Shown here: in pieces, positions 34,263 to 43,249 of the stretch
Numbering within the stretch: the first letter of the stretch is position 1
Layout: each line of letters starts with the position of its first letter
Origin: Burkholderiaceae bacterium
Lineage (GTDB): Bacteria > Pseudomonadota > Gammaproteobacteria > Burkholderiales > Burkholderiaceae_C
Length of the DNA: 64,000 bases
Reading direction: 5' to 3'
NCBI GenBank assembly: GCA_017856435.1
Contig: JAFMFB010000005.1
Coordinates: 1 to 64,000 of the forward strand
The notes under the pieces: generated by a model
The model's input: the letters and a program-made list of their open reading frames with translations, nothing else
Told to the model about the DNA's origin: nothing
Database searches by the model: none
Translations under genes and position numbers: made by a program

Positions 34263-34751
34263 GTGAAAGTCAAAAGTCAGAAGGATTTCTTTTCTGGACT
34301 GATGTTCCTATTGATTGGTCTAGGGTTTGCTTGGGGGGCCACCAACTACAACATCGGTGTGGGTGCCCGCATGGGTCCGGGTTATTTTCCCCTGATGCTT
34401 GGGGTGATCCTGATGGTCCTGGGCGGCTTGATCGCCTTCAAGGCCATGGTCATTGAGTCCGAAACCGGCGACAAAATCGGCAAGTGGGCTTGGAGGCCGC
34501 TGGGTTTCATCATCGGCTCCAATATTTTGTTTGGTATCTTGCTGGGCGGACTGCCCAGTATTGGACTACCCAGCATGGGGCTGATTGTTGCCATTTATGC
34601 TCTGACCATCGTATCGGCAAAAGCCGGTGATGTTTTCAAATTGAAAGAGGTTCTTGTGGTTGCAACGGTGCTGGCCATCATTAGCTATGGCGCTTTCATC
34701 AAGTTGCTGAACCTGCAATTTCCACTATGGCCTGCCTTTATTTCGGGCTGA
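34263..34751 (+). CDS. tctB: Tripartite tricarboxylate transporter small membrane subunit TctB
   Basis: A 162-residue, four-helix protein of the TctB (DUF1468) type: FSGLMFLLIGLGFAWGATNYNIGVGARMGPGYFPLMLGVILMVLGG at the N-terminus is the family core. GTG start with AGGAGA upstream. It is followed 13 bases later by tctA. Together with a periplasmic TctC/Bug receptor these form a sodium-driven carboxylate importer. Confidence 0.92.
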   Translation: MKVKSQKDFFSGLMFLLIGLGFAWGATNYNIGVGARMGPGYFPLMLGVILMVLGGLIAFKAMVIESETGDKIGKWAWRPLGFIIGSNILFGILLGGLPSIGLPSMGLIVAIYALTIVSAKAGDVFKLKEVLVVATVLAIISYGAFIKLLNLQFPLWPAFISG

Positions 34752-34764
34752 GGAGCACAAGAAC

Positions 34765-36276
34765 ATGGATCTGATTACTAACCTTTCCCTGGGTTTTGGC
34801 GTCGCCTTCACGGCCCAAAACCTGCTCTACGCTTTCATCGGCTGCATGCTCGGCACCCTGATCGGTGTGCTGCCGGGCGTCGGCCCGGTGGCCACCATCG
34901 CCATGCTGCTGCCCGCAACCTATGCGCTGCCCCCGGTGGCGGCCTTGATTATGTTGGCCGGCATTTATTACGGGGCCCAATATGGTGGCTCCACCACCGC
35001 GATTCTGGTGAATCTGCCGGGCGAGTCGTCTTCGGTGGTGACTATTTTGGACGGCTACCAGATGGCCCGCAAAGGCCGGGCTGGGCCGGCCCTGGCTGCA
35101 GCCGGGCTGGGTTCGTTTTTTGCCGGCTGCGTGGGCACCCTGATTTTGGCCGCGTTTGCGGCGCCCCTGACCGAGGTCGCCTTCAAGTTCGGCCCTGCCG
35201 AATATTTTTCCCTGATGGTGCTGGGTCTGATTGGCGCGGTGGTGCTGGCTTCGGGCTCTCTGCTCAAGGCTGTGGCCATGATCATTCTTGGTCTGTTGCT
35301 CGGCCTGGTGGGCACCGATGTGAATTCCGGCGTGGCCCGCTACTCCTTTGATATTCCGGAACTGACCGATGGCATCGGCTTTATTGTGGTAGCCATGGGG
35401 GTGTTTGGGTATGGCGAGATCATTGCTAACCTGTCGGTGCCAGAAGCCCAGCGTGAGGTGTTTACCGGCAAGGTGAAACATCTATATCCAACGAAGGAAG
35501 ACTTCAAGCGCATGATCCCAGCGGTCTTGCGTGGCACGGCCCTCGGCTCTGCACTGGGTATCCTGCCGGGCGGTGGTGCTTTGTTGTCTGCCTTTGCCGC
35601 TTACACCATTGAGAAGAAAACCAAGCTCAAACCCGGCGAGGTTCCCTTTGGCCAGGGCAATATCCGTGGCGTGGCGGCGCCAGAGTCAGCCAACAACGCT
35701 GGTTCCCAGACGTCCTTCATTCCCCTGCTGACCCTGGGCATCCCACCCAACGCGGTGATGGCCTTGATGGTGGGCGCCATGACCATTCATAACATTCAGC
35801 CTGGTCCCCAGGTGATGACCAGTAACCCTGAACTGTTCTGGGGTCTGATTGCCTCCATGTGGATTGGCAACTTGATGCTGGTCGTGCTGAACCTGCCGAT
35901 GATTGGCATCTGGATCAAGTTGTTGACCGTACCCTACCGCTGGCTCTTTCCTTCGATTGTCTTGTTTTGTGCGATTGGTGTTTACTCCACCAACAACAAC
36001 ACGTTTGATATCTGGATGGTGGCCATCTTCGGTGTGATCGGCTACATCTTCATCAAGCTGGGGGCAGAACCTGCGCCCCTGCTGTTGGGATTTATTCTGG
36101 GTCCGATGATGGAGGAAAACCTGCGGCGTGCCTTGCTGCTCTCGCGAGGCGCCTGGAGCGTGTTTGTCACCCGACCCCTGTCTGCCACCTTGCTGGGTAT
36201 GGCTGTTCTCCTGCTGGTGATCGTCTTGCTTCCATCAGTCAAGAAGCAACGTGAAGAGGCCTTTGTGGAGGATTGA
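34765..36276 (+). CDS. tctA: Tripartite tricarboxylate transporter large membrane subunit TctA
   Basis: A 503-residue, roughly twelve-helix permease. Family motifs are GTLIGVLPGVGPVATIAMLLP near residue 32, GAQYGGSTTAILVNLPGESSSVVT near residue 75, and a second glycine-rich copy ALGILPGGGALLSAFAAY. GAGGAG precedes the ATG. No receptor gene lies in the same transcript. The nearest Bug gene is at 37755, on the other strand. Confidence 0.95.
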   Translation: MDLITNLSLGFGVAFTAQNLLYAFIGCMLGTLIGVLPGVGPVATIAMLLPATYALPPVAALIMLAGIYYGAQYGGSTTAILVNLPGESSSVVTILDGYQMARKGRAGPALAAAGLGSFFAGCVGTLILAAFAAPLTEVAFKFGPAEYFSLMVLGLIGAVVLASGSLLKAVAMIILGLLLGLVGTDVNSGVARYSFDIPELTDGIGFIVVAMGVFGYGEIIANLSVPEAQREVFTGKVKHLYPTKEDFKRMIPAVLRGTALGSALGILPGGGALLSAFAAYTIEKKTKLKPGEVPFGQGNIRGVAAPESANNAGSQTSFIPLLTLGIPPNAVMALMVGAMTIHNIQPGPQVMTSNPELFWGLIASMWIGNLMLVVLNLPMIGIWIKLLTVPYRWLFPSIVLFCAIGVYSTNNNTFDIWMVAIFGVIGYIFIKLGAEPAPLLLGFILGPMMEENLRRALLLSRGAWSVFVTRPLSATLLGMAVLLLVIVLLPSVKKQREEAFVED

Positions 36277-36302
36277 TGCCCCACAAGGGCTGACTCCCAA
36301 CG

Positions 36303-36334
36303 ACAACGGCACCCAAGGGTGCCGTTGTTATTTG
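36303..36334 (+). terminator. Terminator after tctA
   Basis: A perfect 12-bp stem (36303-36314 with 36317-36328) with a minimal loop, followed by a T-rich tail. It separates tctA from the convergent MmgE/PrpD gene. Confidence 0.8.
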
Positions 36335-36363
36335 TGCCGCTGTTAACTGTGTAACAGTTGCGT

Positions 36364-37734
36364 TTATCCTCGTGACAGGGCGGTCAAGGCGCGCACATCA
36401 GCCAGGTCGCCAAGTTTCCAGCAGGCTGCAATCAGTTCGGCCGAGCGTCCTGAGCCCAGCACCGGGTCGGCCAGGTCGTGAAATTTGGTTTCAAGGTTGG
36501 CATCGGTCATCGGATTTTGCAGCGAGCCGATGGCGTGCTTGATAAACACATGCACCTGGCGCCCGTCCTTTAGGAAGGCAGTCACATCGGCACTGGCTTC
36601 GTCGATGCTGTCATCCACCACGGCTACGACCTTGCGCCGCAAGGCCACCATGTCGGGGCGGTTAACGATGTTGTCAGCGTATTGGTCTTCACCGGCCTTG
36701 CCAAAAATCAGCCCACAGGCACAGCCGTGGTAAACGCTGAACTTGCCCTGTAGGCCATCAGCGGGTTCCTTCTTGCCCGTGAGCTCCAGCACCAGTGAAT
36801 GCACCTTGAGCTCGATTCGCTCAACCTGCTCGGCACTGACGCCCTGGGCGCGCAATTGGGCGCAGGCATCGATGCTGGGGTGAATCACAATGCCGCAAGC
36901 AAACGGCTTGTAGGTATTGAAGGAGATTTCGAAACGCTGGCCCAGTTCGTCGGTGATCTCGCTCCAGGCGTATTTGGTGGAGACGGTCTGGATCATGCCG
37001 CGCGGGGCTTCCAGCGCCCTGGGGCTGGCAGTAAAGCCCTGGCTGGCCAGCAGGGCAGACATCAGGCCCGCGCGCGCGGCACCGCCCGGATGGAAGGGCT
37101 TGGTCATGGTGCCGAATTGCTCGCGCATCCCGATAGGCTGGGAGGCGGCAATGCCCAGGGCCATGGCGGTTTGCTGCACATCCAGACCCAGCAGCCTGGC
37201 GCAGCCGGCTGCCGCACCGAGCATGCCGGTGGAGCCGGTGATATGCCAGCCCCGGTCGTAATGTTCAGGGTACATGGTGTTGCCCACCCGGCATGACACA
37301 TCGATGCCCAGAACCAGAGCATCGATCACGGCCCGACCCGACAAACCTTTGTGTTCAGCCAAGGCCAGCACCGCACTGGCAACCGGGCCGGCCGGGTGGA
37401 TGATGGTCTTGAGGTGGGTGTCATCAAAGTCAAAGGTGTGCGAGGTGATGCCGTTGATCAGGGCCGCGCTGGCCATATCGACCCGTTCGGAACGACCCGG
37501 CAGACTGGCCTGCGGGGTGGTCTGCAGCAGCTGGGCCGCACGCAGCGCGGCATTGGCCGCATCATGGTGTGCGGCGCCCACAGCGCAACCCAGCCAGTTG
37601 AGAAAGGTGCGATGGGCTTCGTGATCGACCGCATCGCTCCAGCCTCGGCTGGGATGGTTGGCGACATACTCAGCCAGGATCTGTGTAACGGGGGGTGCGT
37701 TGTGGTCAGCGGTGACCTGTGTGTTGCGAGCCAT
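36364..37734 (-). CDS. MmgE/PrpD-family protein
   Basis: A 456-residue protein of the MmgE/PrpD family (2-methylcitrate dehydratase and relatives such as aconitate decarboxylase). Signatures include FLNWLGCAVGAAHHDAANAA, ALINGITSHTFDFDDTHLKTIIHPAGPVASAVLALAE, TGMLGAAAGCARLLGLD and FKPFACGIVIHPSIDA (as YKPFACGIVIHP). The substrate is not clear. It starts 20 bases after a Bug receptor, so uptake and metabolism of one organic acid are probably coupled. Confidence 0.9.
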   Translation of the reverse strand: MARNTQVTADHNAPPVTQILAEYVANHPSRGWSDAVDHEAHRTFLNWLGCAVGAAHHDAANAALRAAQLLQTTPQASLPGRSERVDMASAALINGITSHTFDFDDTHLKTIIHPAGPVASAVLALAEHKGLSGRAVIDALVLGIDVSCRVGNTMYPEHYDRGWHITGSTGMLGAAAGCARLLGLDVQQTAMALGIAASQPIGMREQFGTMTKPFHPGGAARAGLMSALLASQGFTASPRALEAPRGMIQTVSTKYAWSEITDELGQRFEISFNTYKPFACGIVIHPSIDACAQLRAQGVSAEQVERIELKVHSLVLELTGKKEPADGLQGKFSVYHGCACGLIFGKAGEDQYADNIVNRPDMVALRRKVVAVVDDSIDEASADVTAFLKDGRQVHVFIKHAIGSLQNPMTDANLETKFHDLADPVLGSGRSAELIAACWKLGDLADVRALTALSRG

Positions 37735-37754
37735 GAAAAGTTTCTAATCCAGGT

Positions 37755-38723
37755 TCAATTGTCTAGGTTGATGTTGCGGGCACGGGCCAATTTGGTCCAG
37801 CGATCGATGTCCGAACGAATGAATTTTCCAAATGTCTCGGAAGACATGGGCATAGGCTCGACAGCTTCCACCGACAATTTGTCACGCAGGTCGGGGGAAT
37901 TGAGCACGGTATTGAGCGAGTCGTTAAGTTGCTTGACGATGGTCTCGGGCATGTTGGCCGGACCAACCACGCCGTACCATTGCAAGGCGTCCAGCCCCTT
38001 GAAACCCAATTCCTCCAGAGTAGGCAGATCCTTGAACAGCAGGTGTCGCTGTTTGCCGGTCACCGCCAGGGGCCGGACCCGACCCGAGCGGATATGTGGC
38101 GTGGCTGCAGCCAGGCCAGGGAACATGGCTTGGGTCTGACCTCCGATCAGGTCGGTGAAGGCCGGGGCAACGCCGCGGTACGGAATATGAACCATGAAGG
38201 AATTGATCTGTTGCTTGAACAGTTCCATGGTGAGGTGAGTCAATGAGCCCTGGCCGGCTGACCCGTAACTCAGACGACCCGGGTTCTTGCGGATGTATTC
38301 GATGAACTCCTGAACCGTTTTGACAGGAAGACTGGGATTGACCACCAGCACATTGGGCGTGCCGCCAATCATGCCAATCGGGGTGAAGTCGCGGACCGCG
38401 TCGTAGGGTAGCTTGCGGGTAGCCGGACTGGTGCCGTGGGTGGCCACGTAACCTTGCATCAGGGTGTAGCCATCGGGGGCGGCCTTGGCGGTGTTCTGGC
38501 TGGCAATGACGCCACCCCCGCCCCCCTGGTTGTCAACCACAATGGTCTGGTTGAGAACCTTGGCCCAGCGCTCGGTCACAGTCCGCCCGATCATGTCCGA
38601 GCCACCGCCGGCGGCCACCGGGACGATGTAGCGAATGGGTTTTGAGGGATAGGCCTGGGCCCAGGAAAGGGCAGGCAGGCCAAGCAGGGCAGGCGCGGCC
38701 TGTAGCAGGGTGCGTCGTTTCAT
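37755..38723 (-). CDS. Bug/TctC-family periplasmic solute-binding protein
   Basis: A 322-residue receptor. The signal MKRRTLLQAAPALLGLPALSWAQA has a KRR start and is Tat-like. The mature protein has PIRYIVPVAAGGGSDMIGRTV and the motif VVDNQGGGGGVIASQN in place of the usual ENKPGAGGNI. The ATG at 38723 has AAGGAAA upstream. The longer frame is rejected. It lies upstream of MmgE/PrpD and 40 bases downstream of the DUF962 gene. Confidence 0.92.
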   Translation of the reverse strand: MKRRTLLQAAPALLGLPALSWAQAYPSKPIRYIVPVAAGGGSDMIGRTVTERWAKVLNQTIVVDNQGGGGGVIASQNTAKAAPDGYTLMQGYVATHGTSPATRKLPYDAVRDFTPIGMIGGTPNVLVVNPSLPVKTVQEFIEYIRKNPGRLSYGSAGQGSLTHLTMELFKQQINSFMVHIPYRGVAPAFTDLIGGQTQAMFPGLAAATPHIRSGRVRPLAVTGKQRHLLFKDLPTLEELGFKGLDALQWYGVVGPANMPETIVKQLNDSLNTVLNSPDLRDKLSVEAVEPMPMSSETFGKFIRSDIDRWTKLARARNINLDN

Positions 38724-38763
38724 CTGGTAATTTCCTTTCAGTACTGAGCAGTTTGGCGACGAT

Positions 38764-39222
38764 TTACCACTTAAGTCCAAATTTGCCGAGTACGGGGCTT
38801 AGGACGAACAGGGGGCCGATCCACAGATAGCGCAGGTCCTCAAAGAACGAGGGCTTCTTGCCTTCAAAGGCATGGCCGATGAACTGGTAGACCCAGGCCA
38901 CCAGAAAGATGCCCAGGCTGAGTTCCAGCCTGAGGGGGCCCATCGCCTGCACCAGCGCCAGCATGATCGCAGAGACAGCCAGCATGACAATGAAGCAGTT
39001 ACGCGACAGGCGGAAGTAATACACCAGGCTTGCCCCTATGAGGAGGTAGGCGGCCACCGGGTGGGCGGCATAGATCAGACCGATCAGGCTGAACATGATC
39101 AGCGGTACTGCGAAGTTGTGAATCGCCTTGTTAAGGTGATGGCCATGGGTCTGGCCGTAGTGGGTCAGCAGGTGGTCGATGCGGCGTTCTCCAGCCTTGG
39201 CATCATGGGTTGTGATACTCAT
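38764..39222 (-). CDS. DUF962 (Mpo1-like) membrane protein
   Basis: A 152-residue protein with histidine-rich motifs LLTHYGQTHGHHLNKAIHNF and FIGHAFEGKKPSFFEDL flanking four membrane helices. These match DUF962/Mpo1-like proteins; the yeast member is an iron-dependent 2-hydroxy fatty acid dioxygenase. Bacterial function is unproven. It follows nadC by 34 bases on the same strand. Confidence 0.87.
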   Translation of the reverse strand: MSITTHDAKAGERRIDHLLTHYGQTHGHHLNKAIHNFAVPLIMFSLIGLIYAAHPVAAYLLIGASLVYYFRLSRNCFIVMLAVSAIMLALVQAMGPLRLELSLGIFLVAWVYQFIGHAFEGKKPSFFEDLRYLWIGPLFVLSPVLGKFGLKW

Positions 39223-39256
39223 CGGGTTTGTGTTGGTTTAAAGAGCGTGCCGCAGA

Positions 39257-40114
39257 TTATTCCACCGGTTTGTCCTGGAACCGCATGGAAAAATCGATCG
39301 CCTTGATGTCTTTGGTTAAGGCCCCGACCGAGATTCGGTCGACCCCGGTTTGTGCCAGATCCCTGACGCTGTCCAGGTTCACCCCGCCCGAGATTTCCAG
39401 AACGGCGCGTCCCTGATTGCGCTGGACCGCTTCACGCAGCATGGGCAAGGGCATGTTATCCAGCAGGATCATGCTGGCGCCAGCGCGCAGGGCCTCATCG
39501 AGCTGACTGAGTGTTTCGACTTCCACCTCGATAAAAGTAGCCTGTGCGGCCAGGGTCTTGGCGGCCTGCACGGCCTGGGTCAGGCTGCCAGCGGCTGCGA
39601 TATGGTTTTCCTTGATCAGCACCGCATCAAACAGACCCATCCGATGGTTCTTTCCGCCGCCGCAGCGAACCGCGTACTTCTGAGCCACACGAAGGCCCGG
39701 CAGGGTCTTGCGCGTATCCACGATGGCCGCCTGCGTGCCTTGGGCGGCATCGACATATCGGGCGGTCTGGGTGGCCACAGCACTTAAGGTCTGAAGAAAA
39801 TTCAGGCAGGTACGCTCGGCCGTCAGGATCTCGCGGGCACAGCCCTGCAAGCTCAGGATCACTTGTCCGGGGCTGCAGCGTTGTCCGTCCTCGACCTGCC
39901 AACGAACGTGTGCCTCAGGGGCCAGCTGATGGAGTACTTCCATGACCCAGGGTTGGCCGCAAATGATGGCGGCCTCCCGGCAAATGATGGTGGCTGATGC
40001 CTGACGCGTCCGCTCAATCAGCCCGGCCGTCAGGTCACCGCTGCCCACATCTTCAAGAAGTGCGCGGCGTACATCGTCCTTTACCTGGGTTACAAAATCA
40101 GTGGCTTGGTTCAT
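39257..40114 (-). CDS. nadC: Nicotinate-nucleotide diphosphorylase (carboxylating)
   Basis: A 285-residue quinolinate phosphoribosyltransferase of NAD synthesis. Motifs are EDVGSGDLTAGLI at the N-terminus, ERTCLNFLQTLSAVAT, DTRKTLPGLRVAQKYAVRCGGGKNHRMGLFDAVLIKENH, IEVEVETLSQLDEAL and ILLDNMPLPMLREAV. All active-site elements are present. It leads a minus-strand series with DUF962, Bug and MmgE/PrpD, and is divergent from senB with 57 bases between starts. Confidence 0.96.
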   Translation of the reverse strand: MNQATDFVTQVKDDVRRALLEDVGSGDLTAGLIERTRQASATIICREAAIICGQPWVMEVLHQLAPEAHVRWQVEDGQRCSPGQVILSLQGCAREILTAERTCLNFLQTLSAVATQTARYVDAAQGTQAAIVDTRKTLPGLRVAQKYAVRCGGGKNHRMGLFDAVLIKENHIAAAGSLTQAVQAAKTLAAQATFIEVEVETLSQLDEALRAGASMILLDNMPLPMLREAVQRNQGRAVLEISGGVNLDSVRDLAQTGVDRISVGALTKDIKAIDFSMRFQDKPVE

Positions 40115-40171
40115 GGTGATTCAAATGAGATCAAGCCGCAGATTATCGGCGGTCATGATCTGGAACAATCC

Positions 40172-41155
40172 ATGACCATGGACAAACCCCTGGTCGTACT
40201 GGTCAGCCCGGCGTTGGCCGAATCGAACAACGGCAACTGGCAGACCGCCAAGCGCTGGCAGCACTTGGTGCGCGCTCATTACCGGCTAGAAATTGTCAAA
40301 CAGTGGCAAGCGGGAGATTCGCGGCCGGCCGCCATGCTGGCGCTGCACGCCAGGCGATCGGCCGAATCAATTGCAGCCTGGTCAGCCAGCTTTCCCGGTC
40401 GTGGGCTGGGGGTGGTGCTGACCGGCACTGATCTGTACCGCGATATCGAGTTCGACCCATGTGCCCAGCGCTCGCTGGCCCTGGCGCAACAGTTGGTGGT
40501 CCTGCAGGACTTGGGTCTTGGCAAGGTGCCCATGGCCTACCGCGACAAGTCTCGGGTGATCTACCAGTCCTCCCAAACCCGCGCTGCCCTGAAGAAAACG
40601 CGGCGACATCTGCGGGCGCTGATGGTCGGACATTTGCGAGAGGAAAAGTTGCCGCAGACGCTGTTTGAGGCAGCGCAAAGGCTGGATCCTGCGCAGGGCA
40701 TTCTGATCGATCATATTGGCGCGGGTCTGGATTCGGCCCTGGCCGATCAAGCCCGCCACACCATGGCCAATTGCCCGCATTACCGATGGCTGGGGGCGCT
40801 TGCGCATGACAAGGTGCTCGCACGCATCCAGCGCTCGCATCTGCTGGTGCATTGCAGCCGCATGGAAGGCGGCGCCCATGTGGTGATGGAGGCGGTGTGC
40901 AGCGGCACGCCGGTGCTGGCCTCCGATGCGCCAGGCAATGTGGGCATGTTGGGTCTGGACTATGCGGGCTACTTTCCTACTGGCGATGCAGCCGCGCTGG
41001 TTGACTTGTTGTGCCGCTGCCGCCAGGACATGGTTGCGGCCAACAGCACTCTGGCCCGCTTGCAGGCACAATGCGCGCTGCGCGCCCCGCTGTTTTCACC
41101 CCTGGCAGAGCAAACTGCATTGCTGGCTCTGCTGGATCAACTCCTATCAACATGA
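40172..41155 (+). CDS. senB: SenB-type selenosugar synthase (TIGR04348 glycosyltransferase)
   Basis: A 327-residue GT-B glycosyltransferase of the TIGR04348 family. Diagnostic stretches are NNGNWQTAKRWQHL, ALHARRSAESIAAW, VVLTGTDLYRDIEFD and EGGAHVVMEAVCSGTPVLASD. In the selenoneine pathway of Variovorax, SenB couples selenophosphate to a UDP-sugar to give a selenosugar. The ATG at 40172 is chosen, with 40178 an alternative. The open frame from 40106 overlaps nadC. Its stop overlaps the start of selD (ATGA), which encodes the enzyme making its selenium donor. No SenA-like gene is in the window. Confidence 0.85.
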   Translation: MTMDKPLVVLVSPALAESNNGNWQTAKRWQHLVRAHYRLEIVKQWQAGDSRPAAMLALHARRSAESIAAWSASFPGRGLGVVLTGTDLYRDIEFDPCAQRSLALAQQLVVLQDLGLGKVPMAYRDKSRVIYQSSQTRAALKKTRRHLRALMVGHLREEKLPQTLFEAAQRLDPAQGILIDHIGAGLDSALADQARHTMANCPHYRWLGALAHDKVLARIQRSHLLVHCSRMEGGAHVVMEAVCSGTPVLASDAPGNVGMLGLDYAGYFPTGDAAALVDLLCRCRQDMVAANSTLARLQAQCALRAPLFSPLAEQTALLALLDQLLST

Positions 41156-42216
41156 ACGCCCCTGACCTTTTACCGACCGAACCCCGCCTGACCTCACTGT
41201 CCCACGGAGGCGGCTGTGGCTGCAAGATTGCGCCCGGGGTGTTGTCTGAAATTCTTAAAAGTGGTTCGGGCCTGCCAGTGCCTGCCGAGCTGCTGGTGGG
41301 GATTGAAACCGCCGATGATGCGGCGGTGTATCAGCTCAATGAGGAGCAGGCGCTGATTGCCACCACCGACTTCTTCATGCCGATTGTGGACAACCCGTTT
41401 GACTTTGGACGGATCGCCGCCACCAATGCGATTTCGGATGTGTATGCGATGGGAGGGCGCCCCATCATGGCCCTGGCCCTGGTCGGTATGCCGATCAGCG
41501 TGCTGTCCACCGACACAATTGGCCAGATTCTGGCCGGTGGGCAGGCCGTATGCAAAGCCGCCGGCATTCCGATTGCCGGGGGACACACCATCGATTCGGT
41601 CGAGCCGATCTATGGGCTGGTGGCGCTGGGCCTGGTCCATCCCAAGCGCGTCAAGCGCAATGCCGATGCCCAGGTAGGTGACCGGCTGATTTTGGGCAAG
41701 GCGCTGGGCGTGGGTGTGCTGTCGGCGGTGCTGAAGAAGGAACTACTCGATGCCGCGGGCTACCACCGAATGATTGCCAGCACCACCCAGCTCAACACTC
41801 CGGGGCCAGAGCTGGCTGCGATCGATGGTGTGCATGCTTTGACCGATGTGACCGGTTTTGGCCTGGCGGGGCACGCGCTGGAACTGGCCCGTGGCGCCAA
41901 TTGCACAGTACAGATTGATTGGAGTCGGGTGCCTTTGCTCGATGGTGTCCGAGACTTTGCCGCGCAAGGTTTGATCACCGGCGCTTCTGGACGTAACTGG
42001 CAAGCCTATGGCAAGGATGTGCAGCTACCGGCAGGGTTTGCTTCGGCAGACCAGGCCTTGCTGACCGACCCACAGACCAGTGGTGGCCTGTTGGTGAGCT
42101 GTGCGGCGCACTGCGTGCAAGAGGTGCGGGCGGTCTTTCAACGCCATGGGTTTGAGGCGGTCGCAGAAATTGGTGAAATCACCCATACAGGTGGTGGCCA
42201 ACTGGTGGTGCGTTAG
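41152..42216 (+). CDS. selD: Selenide, water dikinase (selenophosphate synthetase)
   Basis: A 354-residue SelD that makes selenophosphate from selenide and ATP. The catalytic cysteine and lysine are in GGCGCKIAP (C22 and K25), so this is the cysteine form rather than a selenoprotein. Further motifs are DDAAVYQLNEEQALIATTDFF, ATNAISDVYAMGGRP, GGHTIDSVEPIYGL and DVTGFGLAGHALELA. It is translationally coupled to senB. It ends 6 bases before the convergent ftsY stop. It may also supply selenouridine or selenocysteine synthesis elsewhere in the genome. Confidence 0.96.
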   Translation: MNAPDLLPTEPRLTSLSHGGGCGCKIAPGVLSEILKSGSGLPVPAELLVGIETADDAAVYQLNEEQALIATTDFFMPIVDNPFDFGRIAATNAISDVYAMGGRPIMALALVGMPISVLSTDTIGQILAGGQAVCKAAGIPIAGGHTIDSVEPIYGLVALGLVHPKRVKRNADAQVGDRLILGKALGVGVLSAVLKKELLDAAGYHRMIASTTQLNTPGPELAAIDGVHALTDVTGFGLAGHALELARGANCTVQIDWSRVPLLDGVRDFAAQGLITGASGRNWQAYGKDVQLPAGFASADQALLTDPQTSGGLLVSCAAHCVQEVRAVFQRHGFEAVAEIGEITHTGGGQLVVR

Positions 42217-42222
42217 TTCAGC

Positions 42223-43221
42223 TCAGGCTAGCAGGGCCTGGGCAAATTCGCGGGCGCTGAAGGTCTGCAGATCGTCCAGCTGCTCGCCCACCCCGATAAA
42301 GTACACCGGCACAGGTCGTTCACGGGCAATGGCAGCCAGTACGCCACCCTTGGCCGTGCCATCCAGCTTGGTGACGATCAGCCCGGTCAGCCCGAGGGCT
42401 TCATCAAAGGCACGAACCTGGGCCAGGGCGTTCTGCCCGGTGTTGCCATCGATCACCAGCAGGACTTCATGCGGGGCCGTGGCATCGGCCTTCTGAACCA
42501 CGCGCCTGATTTTTTTTAGCTCTTCCATCAGGTGCAATTGGGTAGGAAGACGACCGGCCGTATCCACCAGCACCACATCCTTGGCGCGGGCCTTGCCAGC
42601 GCTTATGGCATCAAAGCACACCGCGGCAGGATCAGCACCCTCCTGGCTGATGATTTCCACCTGGTTGCGACCTGCCCAGACACTGAGCTGTTCGCGCGCA
42701 GCCGCACGGAAGGTGTCGGCGGCGGCCAACAGCACACTGGCACCGGCGTCAGCCAGATGACGGGTCAGCTTGCCGATCGAAGTTGTCTTGCCAGCGCCGT
42801 TCACGCCGGCCACCATGATGACTGTGGGCGTGTGATGCCCGATCGACAGCGGTTTTTCAAGTGGGCTCAGCAATTCGGTCAGGGCGTCCATCAACAGACC
42901 CTTGACCGCTGCTGGCTCGCTCGTCTTGCTATCCTTGACCCGTCGCCTGAGGTCTTTCAGCAGATACTCGGTGGCCTGAACCCCGGCATCCGCCATCAAG
43001 AGCGCTTCCTCAAGTTCCTCGTACAGGCCCTCATCAAGCCGGGTACCGGTAAATACGGTGGCAATACTCGAGCCAGTTTTTCGCAAACCCGCGCTGAGTT
43101 TGTCCAGCCATGACTTGCGGGAAACGGTGGGGGGTCCAGCAGGGTGGGTTGCCGGCTTGACCGGTTCGGCCGCAGTGCCTTGATGGGGTGAAGGGGATTT
43201 TTTCTTAAAAAAACTGAACAT
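42223..43221 (-). CDS. ftsY: Signal recognition particle receptor FtsY
   Basis: A 332-residue SRP-type GTPase that receives ribosome-SRP complexes at the membrane. It has a short basic, proline-rich N-terminal region, the N domain, and the G domain with VNGAGKTTSIGKL (G1), LVDTAGRLPTQ (G3) and TKLDGTAKGG (G4). The ATG at 43221 gives the typical MFSFFKKK opening. The longer frame runs through the divergent peptidase gene and is rejected. Confidence 0.96.
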   Translation of the reverse strand: MFSFFKKKSPSPHQGTAAEPVKPATHPAGPPTVSRKSWLDKLSAGLRKTGSSIATVFTGTRLDEGLYEELEEALLMADAGVQATEYLLKDLRRRVKDSKTSEPAAVKGLLMDALTELLSPLEKPLSIGHHTPTVIMVAGVNGAGKTTSIGKLTRHLADAGASVLLAAADTFRAAAREQLSVWAGRNQVEIISQEGADPAAVCFDAISAGKARAKDVVLVDTAGRLPTQLHLMEELKKIRRVVQKADATAPHEVLLVIDGNTGQNALAQVRAFDEALGLTGLIVTKLDGTAKGGVLAAIARERPVPVYFIGVGEQLDDLQTFSAREFAQALLA

Positions 43222-43249
43222 GACGTGCGTTCTTAGAATGCTGCATTCT

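Noticed and set aside
41152-41230. SelD as a selenoprotein
   Set aside because: The active-site codon is TGT/TGC cysteine in GGCGCK. There is no in-frame TGA.
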